Assembly (NCBI RefSeq): GCF_900696085.1
Contig: NZ_CAADFC020000004.1
Span: forward strand, 1,178,501 to 1,242,500
DNA from: Bradyrhizobium ivorense
GTDB lineage: Bacteria; Pseudomonadota; Alphaproteobacteria; Rhizobiales; Xanthobacteraceae
Direction: 5' to 3'
Length of the DNA: 64,000 nt
The notes under the pieces are model-generated. The model ran no database searches, was not told the DNA's origin, and worked only from the letters and a program-made list of their open reading frames with translations. Position numbers and translations under genes: made by a program. Each line of letters begins with the position of its first letter. Position 1 is the first letter of the stretch. Below, piece by piece: positions 1-8,181 of this stretch.

Positions 1-187
1 TTACACCATGTTCGGCGTCAAGGGCATCGGTGAAGGCGGCGCCATCGCGCCGCCGGCTGCGATCGCCAATGCCGTCAACGATGCGTTGCGGCCGCTCGGC
101 GTCGAGCTTCTGCACTCGCCGATCTCGCCGCGGCGGATCGTGGAAGCCGTTCTCGCGGCACGCGAGGCGGAAAGACCGGCCGCATGA
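1..187 (+). CDS. Molybdenum hydroxylase large subunit, C-terminal end (partial)
   Basis: This is the last ~61 codons (frame starts at base 2) of a xanthine-dehydrogenase/CoxL-family molybdopterin-binding subunit; the rest lies before the window. The readable tail contains GVKGIGEGGAIAPPAAIANAVNDAL, the stretch that closes the substrate and cofactor pocket in this family. Its TGA overlaps the ATG of the FAD subunit (ATGA), so it is the first visible gene of a three-subunit operon in the order Mo, FAD, Fe-S. The natural substrate cannot be read from this fragment; the neighbouring purine genes make a purine or related heterocycle plausible. Confidence 0.85.
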   Translation, partial: YTMFGVKGIGEGGAIAPPAAIANAVNDALRPLGVELLHSPISPRRIVEAVLAAREAERPAA

Positions 188-1020
188 AGGCAGCTCCCTT
201 TGCCTACGAACGTCCTGCCGACCTGAAGGCGGCAATCGCGCTCATGGCGGAGGCAGGCGAATCGACGAAAATCATGGCGGGCGGCCAGTCGCTCGGCCCA
301 ATGCTGAACCTCCGCCTTGTCCAGCCCGAGTTGATCATCGACATCTCGGGGCTTGCCGAGCTGAAACAGGCGGAGCGCCGCGGCGACGAACTCGTGATCG
401 GCGCCTGCGTGACCCACGGCGACATCGAGGACGGGCGTATCCCCGACGTCACGCGCGGCGCCATGCAGCGGGTGGCCAGCGCCATCGCCTACCGCGCCGT
501 GCGCAACCGCGGCACGATCGGCGGCTCGCTCAGTCATGCCGATCCGGCCGCGGACTGGGTTTCGGCCCTTCCCGCTCTTGGCGCAAAGGTAACGCTGCGC
601 AGCGCACACGGTGTCCGCGACCTTGCCGTCGAGGATTTCATCGCCGGCGCGCTGGAATCGGTGCTGCAGGCGGGTGAGATCGTCGAGGCCGTGCGCGTGC
701 CTGTGATGCGCGCTTCGGCCCGCTGGGGTTACGTCAAGGCCTGCCGCAAGCCGGGCGAGTTTGCGCATGCGATCGCCGCCGTGATGATCGATCCGGAGCT
801 GGGTACAACGCGTGTAGTGATCGGCGCCGTCGAGGCCGCACCGATCTTCCTTGTCGACGCAGCGGAGCTGTTCGGCGGCCGCATCACCCACAATTTCAGG
901 CAACAGTTCGACGCCCACGCTGCAGATGCGCTCCTGGCTCAGGCCGGGATGACGAGCCCTGCCGACCGCCACATCCATGTCACGGTGCTGCGCCGGGCGA
1001 TCGACGAGGCGGCGGCGTGA
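184..1020 (+). CDS. FAD-binding subunit of xanthine dehydrogenase/CO-dehydrogenase-type hydroxylase (CoxM-like)
   Basis: A 278-residue medium subunit that passes electrons from the Fe-S subunit to FAD. It has the two expected flavin motifs: AGGQSLGPML near residue 32 and the TIGGSLSHADPAAD motif near residue 110. Length is normal for the family (270-290). Its start overlaps the stop of the upstream Mo subunit by 4 bp, and its own stop overlaps the GTG start of the Fe-S subunit, so the three are translationally coupled. It is a different system from the second dehydrogenase at 10795-14333, which has another domain split. The family call is secure; the substrate is unknown. Confidence 0.9.
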   Translation: MKAAPFAYERPADLKAAIALMAEAGESTKIMAGGQSLGPMLNLRLVQPELIIDISGLAELKQAERRGDELVIGACVTHGDIEDGRIPDVTRGAMQRVASAIAYRAVRNRGTIGGSLSHADPAADWVSALPALGAKVTLRSAHGVRDLAVEDFIAGALESVLQAGEIVEAVRVPVMRASARWGYVKACRKPGEFAHAIAAVMIDPELGTTRVVIGAVEAAPIFLVDAAELFGGRITHNFRQQFDAHAADALLAQAGMTSPADRHIHVTVLRRAIDEAAA

Positions 1021-2201
1021 CGACAATCGACATCAACGTCAATGCGCGTACCGTGAAGGCATCCGTCGCACCGCGCACGCATCTCGCCGACTTCCTGCGT
1101 GACCATCTCGACCTCACCGGCACGCATCTCGGCTGCGAGCATGGTGTCTGCGGGGCGTGTACGCTGCTGATCGACGACATGCCGGCACGGTCCTGCATCA
1201 CCTTTGTAGCCGCCTGCGCCGGCGCTCGCATCACCACAATCGAAGGCCTCGACAGGGATGAGATCGCAGCCGAACTTCGCGCTGCATTCACCCGCGAGCA
1301 CGCTTTGCAATGCGGCTATTGCACGCCGGGGATGCTGATCTCGGCGCGCGATCTCGTGCTGCGCCTCGAAGCCGCCGACGACCACGCGATCCGCGTTGGC
1401 TTGAGCGGCAATCTCTGCCGCTGCACCGGCTATGTCGGGATCGTCCGCGCCGTGCACTCGGTCATTGAGGACAGACGCAAGCGCGGCATCCGGCCTGTGC
1501 CGGGTGCGGGCCGCGAGCAACTTGGACCTGTGGGATCCGGCAATGGCGCAGCCATCGGAGGTCCGGCGACGATCCGACCGGCGGCCGCTGTCGAGCCGAA
1601 AGAAGGCCCGAGCCGCAAAGTAGCAATTCCGGAGTTCGCGCCTGACAGGACTTTCGAGGAGAGTTTCACCATCGCCGCCCCCATCGGGGAAGTATTTGCG
1701 ATGTTCGGCGACATCAAGCGGGTTGCAGCCTGCCTTCGCGGCGTTTCGCTGACCGGTACCCCGACGGCGGAGCATGTCGAGGGCCAGATTCGCGTCAAGC
1801 TCGGTCCGATTTCCGCGACCTTCCGCGGCGCCGCCAGGATCGCGCGCGATCCCGATACGATGTCGGGCCGGATCGTCGGAACCGGTGACGACCAGCGCAG
1901 CCGGTCCTCGACCTCAGGCGAAATCCGCTACCGCCTCGCTGCCATCGATGCCGGGGCCGCAACCCGCGTCGAACTATCGATCGGCTACAGCCTGCGAGGC
2001 ATCTTGGCCCAGATCGCGCGCGACGGATTGGTACGGAACCTCGCGGCCCGCCTGACCGCGGACTTTGCTCGCAATCTGGAGCAACAGCTTTCAGGCACGA
2101 CCAGACGCGAGACCGCGCAGCCAATCGACGGTCTTGCCTTCCTGCTCCACCAATTGTGGAGATTTGCAAAGGGGATCGGTCAGCGGACTTGGCATCGCTG
2201 A
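1017..2201 (+). CDS. (2Fe-2S) subunit fused to a CoxG-like SRPBCC domain
   Basis: GTG start inside the GTGA overlap with the FAD subunit. Residues 1-155 form a complete CoxS-type protein: plant-ferredoxin cysteines at 40, 45, 48 and 60, then the second cluster motifs QCGYCTPGM and NLCRCTGY. A ~55-residue Ala/Pro-rich linker follows. Residues ~205-370 resemble CoxG (carbon monoxide dehydrogenase subunit G, SRPBCC fold), seen in FEESFTIAAPIGEVFAMFGD and the late GLVRNLAARLTADFARNLEQQL. Stand-alone CoxS is ~160 residues, so the 394-residue length reflects a genuine fusion. CoxG proteins are linked to membrane attachment or maturation of the hydroxylase; here that function appears tethered to the electron-transfer subunit (inference). 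Confidence 0.88.
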   Translation: MTTIDINVNARTVKASVAPRTHLADFLRDHLDLTGTHLGCEHGVCGACTLLIDDMPARSCITFVAACAGARITTIEGLDRDEIAAELRAAFTREHALQCGYCTPGMLISARDLVLRLEAADDHAIRVGLSGNLCRCTGYVGIVRAVHSVIEDRRKRGIRPVPGAGREQLGPVGSGNGAAIGGPATIRPAAAVEPKEGPSRKVAIPEFAPDRTFEESFTIAAPIGEVFAMFGDIKRVAACLRGVSLTGTPTAEHVEGQIRVKLGPISATFRGAARIARDPDTMSGRIVGTGDDQRSRSSTSGEIRYRLAAIDAGAATRVELSIGYSLRGILAQIARDGLVRNLAARLTADFARNLEQQLSGTTRRETAQPIDGLAFLLHQLWRFAKGIGQRTWHR

Positions 2202-2300
2202 CGATGGTGGCATCGTAGGGCGCTGCGCCAGAGAATAGGGCCGCTCACAATCCTGCTCCCCTGGCTTGGCGATCGGTTTGCGGCGGCAAGGAGATGTTTC

Positions 2301-2801
2301 ATGACTGGGACGAACCACTCCAATCAAGCGCGTGACGACGAGCGCTTTCTCAGACATTCGTTCACGATCGCGCGCCGGGCGGTCAGCCATGGCAATCATC
2401 CGTTCGGGGCCGTTCTCGTCGATCGGAACGGCAGCCTCCTGCTCGAGGCCGAGAACGGCTTCATGCCGTCGCGCGACGGCACGGCCCATGCCGAGCGACT
2501 GCTGGCGACCGTGGCATGTACGACGCTGTCCCCCGAAGTGCTGGCGGCCGCGACGCTCTATTCATCCGCCGAGCCCTGCGCAATGTGCGCCGGCGCAATC
2601 TATTGGGCAGGCATCGGCCGCGTGGTCTACGGACTGGGCGAGCAGCGGCTGCGCGAACTGACCGGCAATCACCCCGACAATCCGACGCTCGACCTGCCGT
2701 GTCGCAACGTGTTCGACAGCGGTCAACGCAAGACCGAGGTTGTCGGCCCGTTGCTTGAAGAGGAAGCCGCGATCGTGCACGAGGGCGCCTGGACCCGATA
2801 G
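2301..2801 (+). CDS. Guanine-deaminase-like nucleoside/nucleobase deaminase (CDA fold)
   Basis: A 166-residue zinc deaminase of the cytidine-deaminase superfamily. The zinc/catalytic motif HAE (in GTAHAERLL) and the second motif PCAMCAGAIYWAGI are both present. The C-terminal GPLLEEEAAIVHEGAWTR resembles bacterial small guanine deaminases (GuaD type) more than tRNA adenosine deaminase TadA, although the two are close. A good ribosome site (AAGGAG) sits about 7 bases before the ATG. Position after a molybdenum hydroxylase and before the purine importer suggests guanine to xanthine conversion (inference). It ends at a strong hairpin shared with the convergent porin gene. Confidence 0.82.
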   Translation: MTGTNHSNQARDDERFLRHSFTIARRAVSHGNHPFGAVLVDRNGSLLLEAENGFMPSRDGTAHAERLLATVACTTLSPEVLAAATLYSSAEPCAMCAGAIYWAGIGRVVYGLGEQRLRELTGNHPDNPTLDLPCRNVFDSGQRKTEVVGPLLEEEAAIVHEGAWTR

Positions 2802-2850
2802 TCGCGCAGCGGCTCCGGCGGCCAGAACCCCGCCGTGCGGGAACGTGAAA

Positions 2851-2878
2851 GTGGCGCCGCGGTGTGTCGCGGCGCCAC
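2851..2878. terminator. Bidirectional hairpin between convergent genes
   Basis: An 11-bp perfect stem, GTGGCGCCGCG pairing with CGCGGCGCCAC around a GTGTGT loop, lies between the convergent deaminase and porin genes. There is no long T-tract, so efficient intrinsic termination is likely but not certain. Confidence 0.6.
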
Positions 2879-2910
2879 CGGGGATCCACCGACGGAACGG
2901 GTCAGGTGGA

Positions 2911-4014
2911 TCAGAACTTCACCGAGATACCGGAATAGAGCGATTCCTCGGTGCAGGAATTGTTGCTGACGCCCGGCGCGACATTACAGACAACGCTCTT
3001 GGCGTGGTCGAGGCCGAACTTGTTCTGCCAATAGCGATAGGCGACCCAGACGTCCACGAAGTGCGAGTACTTCGGTCCCCAGAACGCCTTGCTCGCGTCG
3101 AAGGTCAAACGGATCGGCTCGGAGTTGAGCTCCACCGCGGTGCTGATGTTGGTGACCGGATTGAACGCCATCGGTTCGTTCTCGGTACCCTTCTTGCCGT
3201 ACCAGCCGGCGCGGCCACTGATCGAGAAATACTGCATGTTCTCGGGCAGGAAGCCGAGATCCATGTAGTAGTTCACTTCGACGGCCCAGGTCGGCTTGAA
3301 TTTGGTATTGCCGTCGCTGATGCAGGTCACGCCAGCCACACCCGGCCCGAACAGACCGCACTGGTCGAACGCGTTGTGATTGGCGAACTCGTAGTACATC
3401 AACGGCGCCACGTTGATGTAACCCTTATAGGGAAGGTTGAACTCGAACTGCAGACCGGCGACGACGTCACGCTTGGCGGGCGCGAGGAAGTTGTTCTCCG
3501 TGTTGGCGTCCATGCCGACTTCGAACGAGATATTGTTCAGCGGTCCCATGCTGAACGCCTTCGTGTTGAAGATCTGGTTCCAGCCGAAGGTGGATCGGAA
3601 CAGGCCATAAATTTCGGTGGCGCCGGCGCAGGTTGCTGGAGCTCCGGTGATGGTTACACCGACATTCGAACACGGCGATGCCGGGTCGTTGTGGTCCGAC
3701 TTGTACATCGAGATCGTGAAGAAGTTCTGGCCGTAGGCCCAGATGTCGAAGTGCGTGAACGAATAGACCTGCTTGGCGGTCTTTCCATCGATGCTGCCGT
3801 CAGGACGGACGGAAAATACGCCCGGATCGGTGCCGGAGAAAATGTAGGAGTAGGTCACGCGATTGTCGACGACCAAGAAAAAGGGCAAGTCGGCGGGCGG
3901 CTTGGGCGGCTTGGGCGCCTTGACCGGCAGATCAGCGGCGCTCGCGAGATTGGCGGCCGGTACCAACCCCAATGACAAGACAGCGGCCGACAAGGTTCGG
4001 CGAATGTTGAACAT
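2911..4014 (-). CDS. Outer-membrane channel protein, Tsx/OmpK-like
   Basis: A 367-residue exported protein. The chosen ATG (4014) gives a classic signal peptide, MFNIRRTLSAAVLSLGLVPA, with cleavage after ASA and a mature start ADLPVKAPK that is typical of rhizobial outer-membrane proteins; an upstream ATG (4110) would put 32 charged residues before it. The body is rich in alternating aromatic strands and has FTHFDIWAYGQNFF, reminiscent of the HxDxWxYGxNF stretch of nucleoside-specific Tsx/OmpK channels, and it ends in a C-terminal aromatic residue (GISVKF) as beta-barrels do. It is transcribed divergently from the BMP-type nucleoside importer, which supports an outer-membrane route for nucleosides or bases (inference). 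Confidence 0.72.
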   Translation of the reverse strand: MFNIRRTLSAAVLSLGLVPAANLASAADLPVKAPKPPKPPADLPFFLVVDNRVTYSYIFSGTDPGVFSVRPDGSIDGKTAKQVYSFTHFDIWAYGQNFFTISMYKSDHNDPASPCSNVGVTITGAPATCAGATEIYGLFRSTFGWNQIFNTKAFSMGPLNNISFEVGMDANTENNFLAPAKRDVVAGLQFEFNLPYKGYINVAPLMYYEFANHNAFDQCGLFGPGVAGVTCISDGNTKFKPTWAVEVNYYMDLGFLPENMQYFSISGRAGWYGKKGTENEPMAFNPVTNISTAVELNSEPIRLTFDASKAFWGPKYSHFVDVWVAYRYWQNKFGLDHAKSVVCNVAPGVSNNSCTEESLYSGISVKF

Positions 4015-4545
4015 CGTGAAAGACCCCCAGAGTGAAGCGCAAGGAGTTCGTTGCTTCCGCAACAGCGTTGCGCAGCTTCGGGGCGAACGGGAAGCCTGAA
4101 GTTTTTCCACGTGCTGACGCGCGTTTGATCAACAGCCTCCGCGAGATCGGCCGAGCCCGACCGGTTTTGTCAGCGTCGATCGTTGCGAAATTCGGTTTCG
4201 ATGAAATTCAGAAATTTTCGAATTATGCCCATCATTGCTCGATTTCCGCGACATTTCCGCGCACCGCGGAGGGCGCTGCCTGGCGTGCGTAAAATCCGCA
4301 GGAATCGCGCAATTGCGCCCTGCTCAACTTCGCGTCATCGCTGACTACCCCAATTCGAATTGGAATCGACAGTTGCAGTTCTGCAACAACGCATACCGCA
4401 CTGAATGGTGGCCCGAACGACCAACGCCCTGCAAATCTACGGAAAAGGCTCAATCCTGCCGAAGGCTTAAGCAAGCAATGGCGCTTTTTCCCTACTTACG
4501 CGTGCGGCAAAACTGGCCCACTATTGCTGCCTGCTCTCCTCACGC
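4015..4545. other. Divergent promoter region between porin and nucleoside ABC importer
   Basis: A 531-bp gene-free stretch that is clearly more A+T-rich than its neighbours, especially 4190-4260 and 4340-4400. It must hold the promoters of the leftward porin and the rightward importer operon. The only sharply defined element is the perfect palindrome at 4350-4363. No credible ORF, RNA gene or riboswitch was recognised. Confidence 0.6.
4350..4363. promoter_or_regulatory. Perfect 14-bp palindrome, candidate operator
   Basis: CCAATTCGAATTGG is its own reverse complement and lies about 190 bp before the importer ATPase gene, in A+T-rich DNA between divergent transport genes. A 16-bp version with the same core occurs at 29348-29363 inside the dCMP-deaminase-like gene. 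Operator function is inference; no matching regulator is encoded next to it. Confidence 0.35.
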
Positions 4546-6132
4546 ATGCGACATCCCGGGATGCTAGACACGACATCTGCCGCGCAGCACACAGGTGCAA
4601 CGCCGCTTCTGCAGACGGTCGGCCTGACCAAGCGCTACGGTACGTTTCTCGCCAACGACAAGATCGATCTCGAAATCCGGCCACAGCAGATCCATGCACT
4701 GCTCGGCGAGAACGGCGCCGGAAAATCGACGCTGGTCAAAGCGATCTACGGCCTGATCCAGCCGAGCGAGGGCGAGATCCGCTGGCAGGGCCGGACCATC
4801 GTGCTGTCGGGTCCTTCGGATGCGCGCGCACACGGCATCGGCATGGTGTTCCAGCATTTCTCGCTGTTCGACAATCTGACGGTCGCAGAGAATGTCGCGC
4901 TCGGCCTCGACGGCAAGGAGGCCTTCAGGGACATCTCGGCGCGGCTCGAGCAGGTGTCCCGCACCTACGGGCTTCCACTCGATCCGAAGCGAGAAGTCTG
5001 GCAGCTCTCGGTCGGAGAGCGGCAGCGTATCGAGATCGTGCGCGCACTGATGCAGACTCCGCAGTTCCTGATCCTCGACGAGCCCACCGCCGTGCTGACG
5101 CCGCAGGAGGCCGACCAGCTTTTCACCGTCCTGGACCGGCTCAAGGCCGAAGGTCGAGCGATTCTCTACATCAGCCACAAGCTCGAAGAGGTGAAACGGC
5201 TCTGCGACACCGCAACGATCCTGCGCGGCGGGCGGAAGGTTGAGACCTGCAACCCGAAGGCCGAGACGGCGGCGTCGCTCGCACGCATGATGGTCGGCGG
5301 CGAGATCAAGGAGGTGAAGGCGGCAGCGAGCCGGCAGATCACCGTGCCCCGCCTGCTGGTCAACGATCTCAGCCTCGCGCCCGACGATCCGCATGGTGTG
5401 CGCCTCGAGCACATCTCGTTCGAGCTCCGCGGTGGCGAAATACTGGGTATTGCCGGTGTAGCCGGTAACGGACAGGACGAATTGTTCGCAGCCCTCTCAG
5501 GCGAACGGCTGGCGAAAGACCCGGGCACCATCGTGATCGACGGACACGCGGCGGGACATCTGTCGATCACCAAGCGCCGCCGGCTGGGAGCCGCCTTCAT
5601 CCCGGAGGAAAGGCTCGGCCACGGTACGGCACCGCGCATGCGGCTGTCGGAAAACGCCCTCCTCACCGGCCATGCCATCGGCAACATGGTGCTTCATGGC
5701 TTCGTGAACACCGCAGCTACCCTGAAGACCGTCGACCTCACCACCGAGACCTTCGACGTGCGCAAGGCCAAGCGCGATCCGGAAGCGGCGAGCCTGTCGG
5801 GCGGCAACCTGCAGAAATTTATCGTCGGCCGCGAGATCCTCCGCGATCCCGTCGTGCTCATCGTGAACCAGCCGACCTGGGGCGTCGACGCGGGTGCGGC
5901 CGCCGTGATCCGGCAGGCCCTGCTCGACCTTGCCGCGGGCGGCGCCGCGGTGCTGGTGACGAGCCAGGACCTCGATGAACTCGCCGAAATCACCGACCGC
6001 ATCGCCGTGATGTTCCATGGCCGCTTGTCGGTCCCAGTGCCAACCCGCGAGGCCAGCCGCGAGACACTTGGCCTGCTGATGGGCGGCAGCAGCATTGAAG
6101 CGGCGGAGACAGCTCATGCAACTCGTGCTTGA
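4546..6132 (+). CDS. Nucleoside/purine ABC importer, duplicated ATPase (BMP-type system)
   Basis: A 528-residue protein with two ABC domains in tandem, as in ribose/nucleoside-type importers (RbsA/NupO-like). Domain 1 (about 25-255) has Walker A GENGAGKST, signature LSVGERQRIEIVRAL and Walker B LILDEPTAVLT. Domain 2 (about 270-500) has a degenerate Walker A (GVAGNGQDE), signature LSGGNLQKFIVGREI and ILIVNQPTWGVDAGA, the usual catalytic asymmetry of this family. ATG 4546 gives the longest form; ATG 4561 is an equally possible start and neither has a clear ribosome site. Its 3' end overlaps the first permease by 17 bp. Confidence 0.92.
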   Translation: MRHPGMLDTTSAAQHTGATPLLQTVGLTKRYGTFLANDKIDLEIRPQQIHALLGENGAGKSTLVKAIYGLIQPSEGEIRWQGRTIVLSGPSDARAHGIGMVFQHFSLFDNLTVAENVALGLDGKEAFRDISARLEQVSRTYGLPLDPKREVWQLSVGERQRIEIVRALMQTPQFLILDEPTAVLTPQEADQLFTVLDRLKAEGRAILYISHKLEEVKRLCDTATILRGGRKVETCNPKAETAASLARMMVGGEIKEVKAAASRQITVPRLLVNDLSLAPDDPHGVRLEHISFELRGGEILGIAGVAGNGQDELFAALSGERLAKDPGTIVIDGHAAGHLSITKRRRLGAAFIPEERLGHGTAPRMRLSENALLTGHAIGNMVLHGFVNTAATLKTVDLTTETFDVRKAKRDPEAASLSGGNLQKFIVGREILRDPVVLIVNQPTWGVDAGAAAVIRQALLDLAAGGAAVLVTSQDLDELAEITDRIAVMFHGRLSVPVPTREASRETLGLLMGGSSIEAAETAHATRA

Positions 6133-7207
6133 GAAGCGCGCCGAGCGCTCGACCACGATCGCGCTGATCTCACCGCTGATCGCGATCGGGCTGACGATCC
6201 TCACCCTCTGCATCGTGTTCACGGTGCTCGGCAAGAATCCGATTGCCGCGCTCGCCGTCTACTTCATCGATCCGCTCACCGACGGCTACTCGCTGCAGGA
6301 AATCGCAGTCAAGGCGACGCCGCTGGTCATGATCGCGATCGGCCTGTCGTTGTGCTATCTCGCCAACGCTTGGAATATCGGCGCCGAGGGCCAATTCCTG
6401 ATCGGCGCGGTCGCCGGAAGCTGGCTCGCGGTGAAGACCCAGGGCACCGATGCCGGCCACTGGGTGTTGCCGGCGATGCTGGTGCTCGGTGCGGTCGCGG
6501 GCGCGCTCTACGCGCTGATTCCGGCGATCTGCAAGGTGCGGTTCGGCGCCAGCGAGATCCTGACCTCGCTGATGCTGGTCTATGTCGCCGACCTCCTGCT
6601 GGACTATCTCGTGCGCGGCCCCTGGCGTGATCCGCAGGGCTTCAACTTCCCGACCACGGCCGAGTTCGATCCGGTGGCGACCGTGCCGACCCTGATCGAA
6701 GGCGGCCGGCTGCATCTTGGCTCGATCATCGCACTGCTCGTGGTGGCCGCCGGCGCGGTGCTGCTCGGCAGGACCATCAAGGGCTTCGAGATCCGGGTCG
6801 TCGGCGCCGCGCCGCGGGCAGCGCGGTTCGGCGGGTTCAACGCCAACCAGCTGGTGCTGCTGACCTTTGCAATCTCCGGCGCGCTGGCCGGGCTCGCCGG
6901 CATCATCGAGGTGGCGGGCCCAGTCGGCCATCTGCAGCCAGGCGTTTCGCCGGGCTATGGCTTCACGGCGATCATCGTCGCCTTTCTCGGGCGGCTGAAC
7001 CCAATTGGAATATTAATTGCAGGATTATTCCTCGCATTGACCTTTATCGGCGGCGAGCAGGCCCAGATCGCGATGAAAATCCCGTTGGACGTCACCAAGG
7101 TGTTCCAGGGCATCCTGCTGTTCTACGTGCTCGCCTGCGATTCCCTGATCCTCTACCGCTTTCGGCTTATTTCCACATCGCCAAAGGTGCAAAGTGGGGC
7201 TCATTGA
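6116..7207 (+). CDS. Nucleoside/purine ABC importer permease 1
   Basis: A hydrophobic 363-residue inner-membrane protein of the BPD_transp_2 family. Features include LCYLANAWNIGAEGQFLIGAVAGSW (helices and the conserved NIGAEGQ motif that contacts the ATPase) and ALAGLAGIIEVAGPVGHLQPG. The start ATG at 6116 overlaps the ATPase gene by 17 bp, implying coupling. A short A+T-rich patch at 7000-7035 uses ATA and TTA codons that are rare in the surrounding genes. It forms a heterodimeric pore with the following permease. Confidence 0.9.
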   Translation: MQLVLEKRAERSTTIALISPLIAIGLTILTLCIVFTVLGKNPIAALAVYFIDPLTDGYSLQEIAVKATPLVMIAIGLSLCYLANAWNIGAEGQFLIGAVAGSWLAVKTQGTDAGHWVLPAMLVLGAVAGALYALIPAICKVRFGASEILTSLMLVYVADLLLDYLVRGPWRDPQGFNFPTTAEFDPVATVPTLIEGGRLHLGSIIALLVVAAGAVLLGRTIKGFEIRVVGAAPRAARFGGFNANQLVLLTFAISGALAGLAGIIEVAGPVGHLQPGVSPGYGFTAIIVAFLGRLNPIGILIAGLFLALTFIGGEQAQIAMKIPLDVTKVFQGILLFYVLACDSLILYRFRLISTSPKVQSGAH

Positions 7208-8111
7208 GGCCATCATCCTGTCGGTGCTGGCGGCCTCCACGCCGCTGCTGCTCGCAGCTACCGGCGAGCTCGTGACCGAGCGCTCGGGTGTGCTCAACCT
7301 CGGCGTCGAAGGCATGATGATCGTCGGTGCCGCCTGCGGCTTCGGCGGCGCCTGGCTCTCCGGTTCGATCATCGTCGGCGCACTCTGCGGCATGGTTGCC
7401 GGCATCCTGATGTCGCTGATCTTTGCGCTGATGGCGCTCGGGCTCGCGGTCAATCAGGTCGCGACCGGCCTCGCGCTGACCATCCTCGGGATCGGGCTGT
7501 CCGGCCTGATCGGCGCGGGCTTCGTCGGCGAACGCATCACGCCTGCACCGCACCTCCACATTCCGGGCCTCAGCGATATTCCGCTGGCTGGGCGCATCCT
7601 GTTCGGGGAGGACGGATTTATCTATCTTTCGATCGCCCTGGTGGTCGGCGTCTGGTGGTTCCTGTATCGGACGCGTGCCGGGCTGATCTTGCGCGCCTGC
7701 GGCGACAACCACATCTCCGCCCATGCGCTCGGCTATCCGGTTCTGCGGATTCGGCTCTATGCGGTGATGTTCGGAGGTGCCTGCGCCGGGCTTGCCGGAG
7801 CCTATCTGCCGCTTGCCTACACCCCTTTCTTCATTCCCGGCATGACCGCAGGACGCGGGTGGATCGCGCTTGCGCTGACCGTTTTTGCGAGTTGGCGGCC
7901 GGCCCGGCTGGTCGTCGGAGCCTACCTGTTTGGCGCCGTCACCATTCTTCAGCTCCACGCACAGGGCGCCGGCATCGGAATTCCCTCACAGTTCATGTCG
8001 TCGCTGCCCTATCTCGCGACCATTATCGTTCTGGTTCTGCTCTCGCGCGCGCGCACCGGCGGCTCGACGGCGCCCGCCGCGCTCGGAACCGTATTCGTGC
8101 CGGACCGCTAG
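7194..8111 (+). CDS. Nucleoside/purine ABC importer permease 2
   Basis: A 305-residue membrane protein of the same family, starting with GTG inside the end of permease 1 (14-bp overlap). It carries the family's LVTERSGVLNLGVEGMMIVGAACGF motif near the N terminus and RACGDNHISAHALGYPV, which corresponds to the cytoplasmic coupling segment. Eight or more hydrophobic segments are visible. Together with permease 1, the double ATPase and the following lipoprotein it makes a complete BMP-type importer. Confidence 0.9.
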   Translation: MGLIEAIILSVLAASTPLLLAATGELVTERSGVLNLGVEGMMIVGAACGFGGAWLSGSIIVGALCGMVAGILMSLIFALMALGLAVNQVATGLALTILGIGLSGLIGAGFVGERITPAPHLHIPGLSDIPLAGRILFGEDGFIYLSIALVVGVWWFLYRTRAGLILRACGDNHISAHALGYPVLRIRLYAVMFGGACAGLAGAYLPLAYTPFFIPGMTAGRGWIALALTVFASWRPARLVVGAYLFGAVTILQLHAQGAGIGIPSQFMSSLPYLATIIVLVLLSRARTGGSTAPAALGTVFVPDR

Positions 8112-8181
8112 CTTGAAGTCGGGACGTGCCGCGATGGGGCGCCCACGTTCCGAACTATGGTTTCCCCGTTTGGAGATTGAG

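Noticed and set aside
2740..3975. A 411-codon + strand frame opposite the porin gene
   Set aside because: It is antisense to a gene with a clear signal peptide and beta-barrel features; its composition is that of a high-GC shadow frame.
4015..4545. Purine riboswitch upstream of the importer
   Set aside because: No three-way-junction purine aptamer with its conserved loops could be recognised, and such riboswitches are not expected in this bacterial group.
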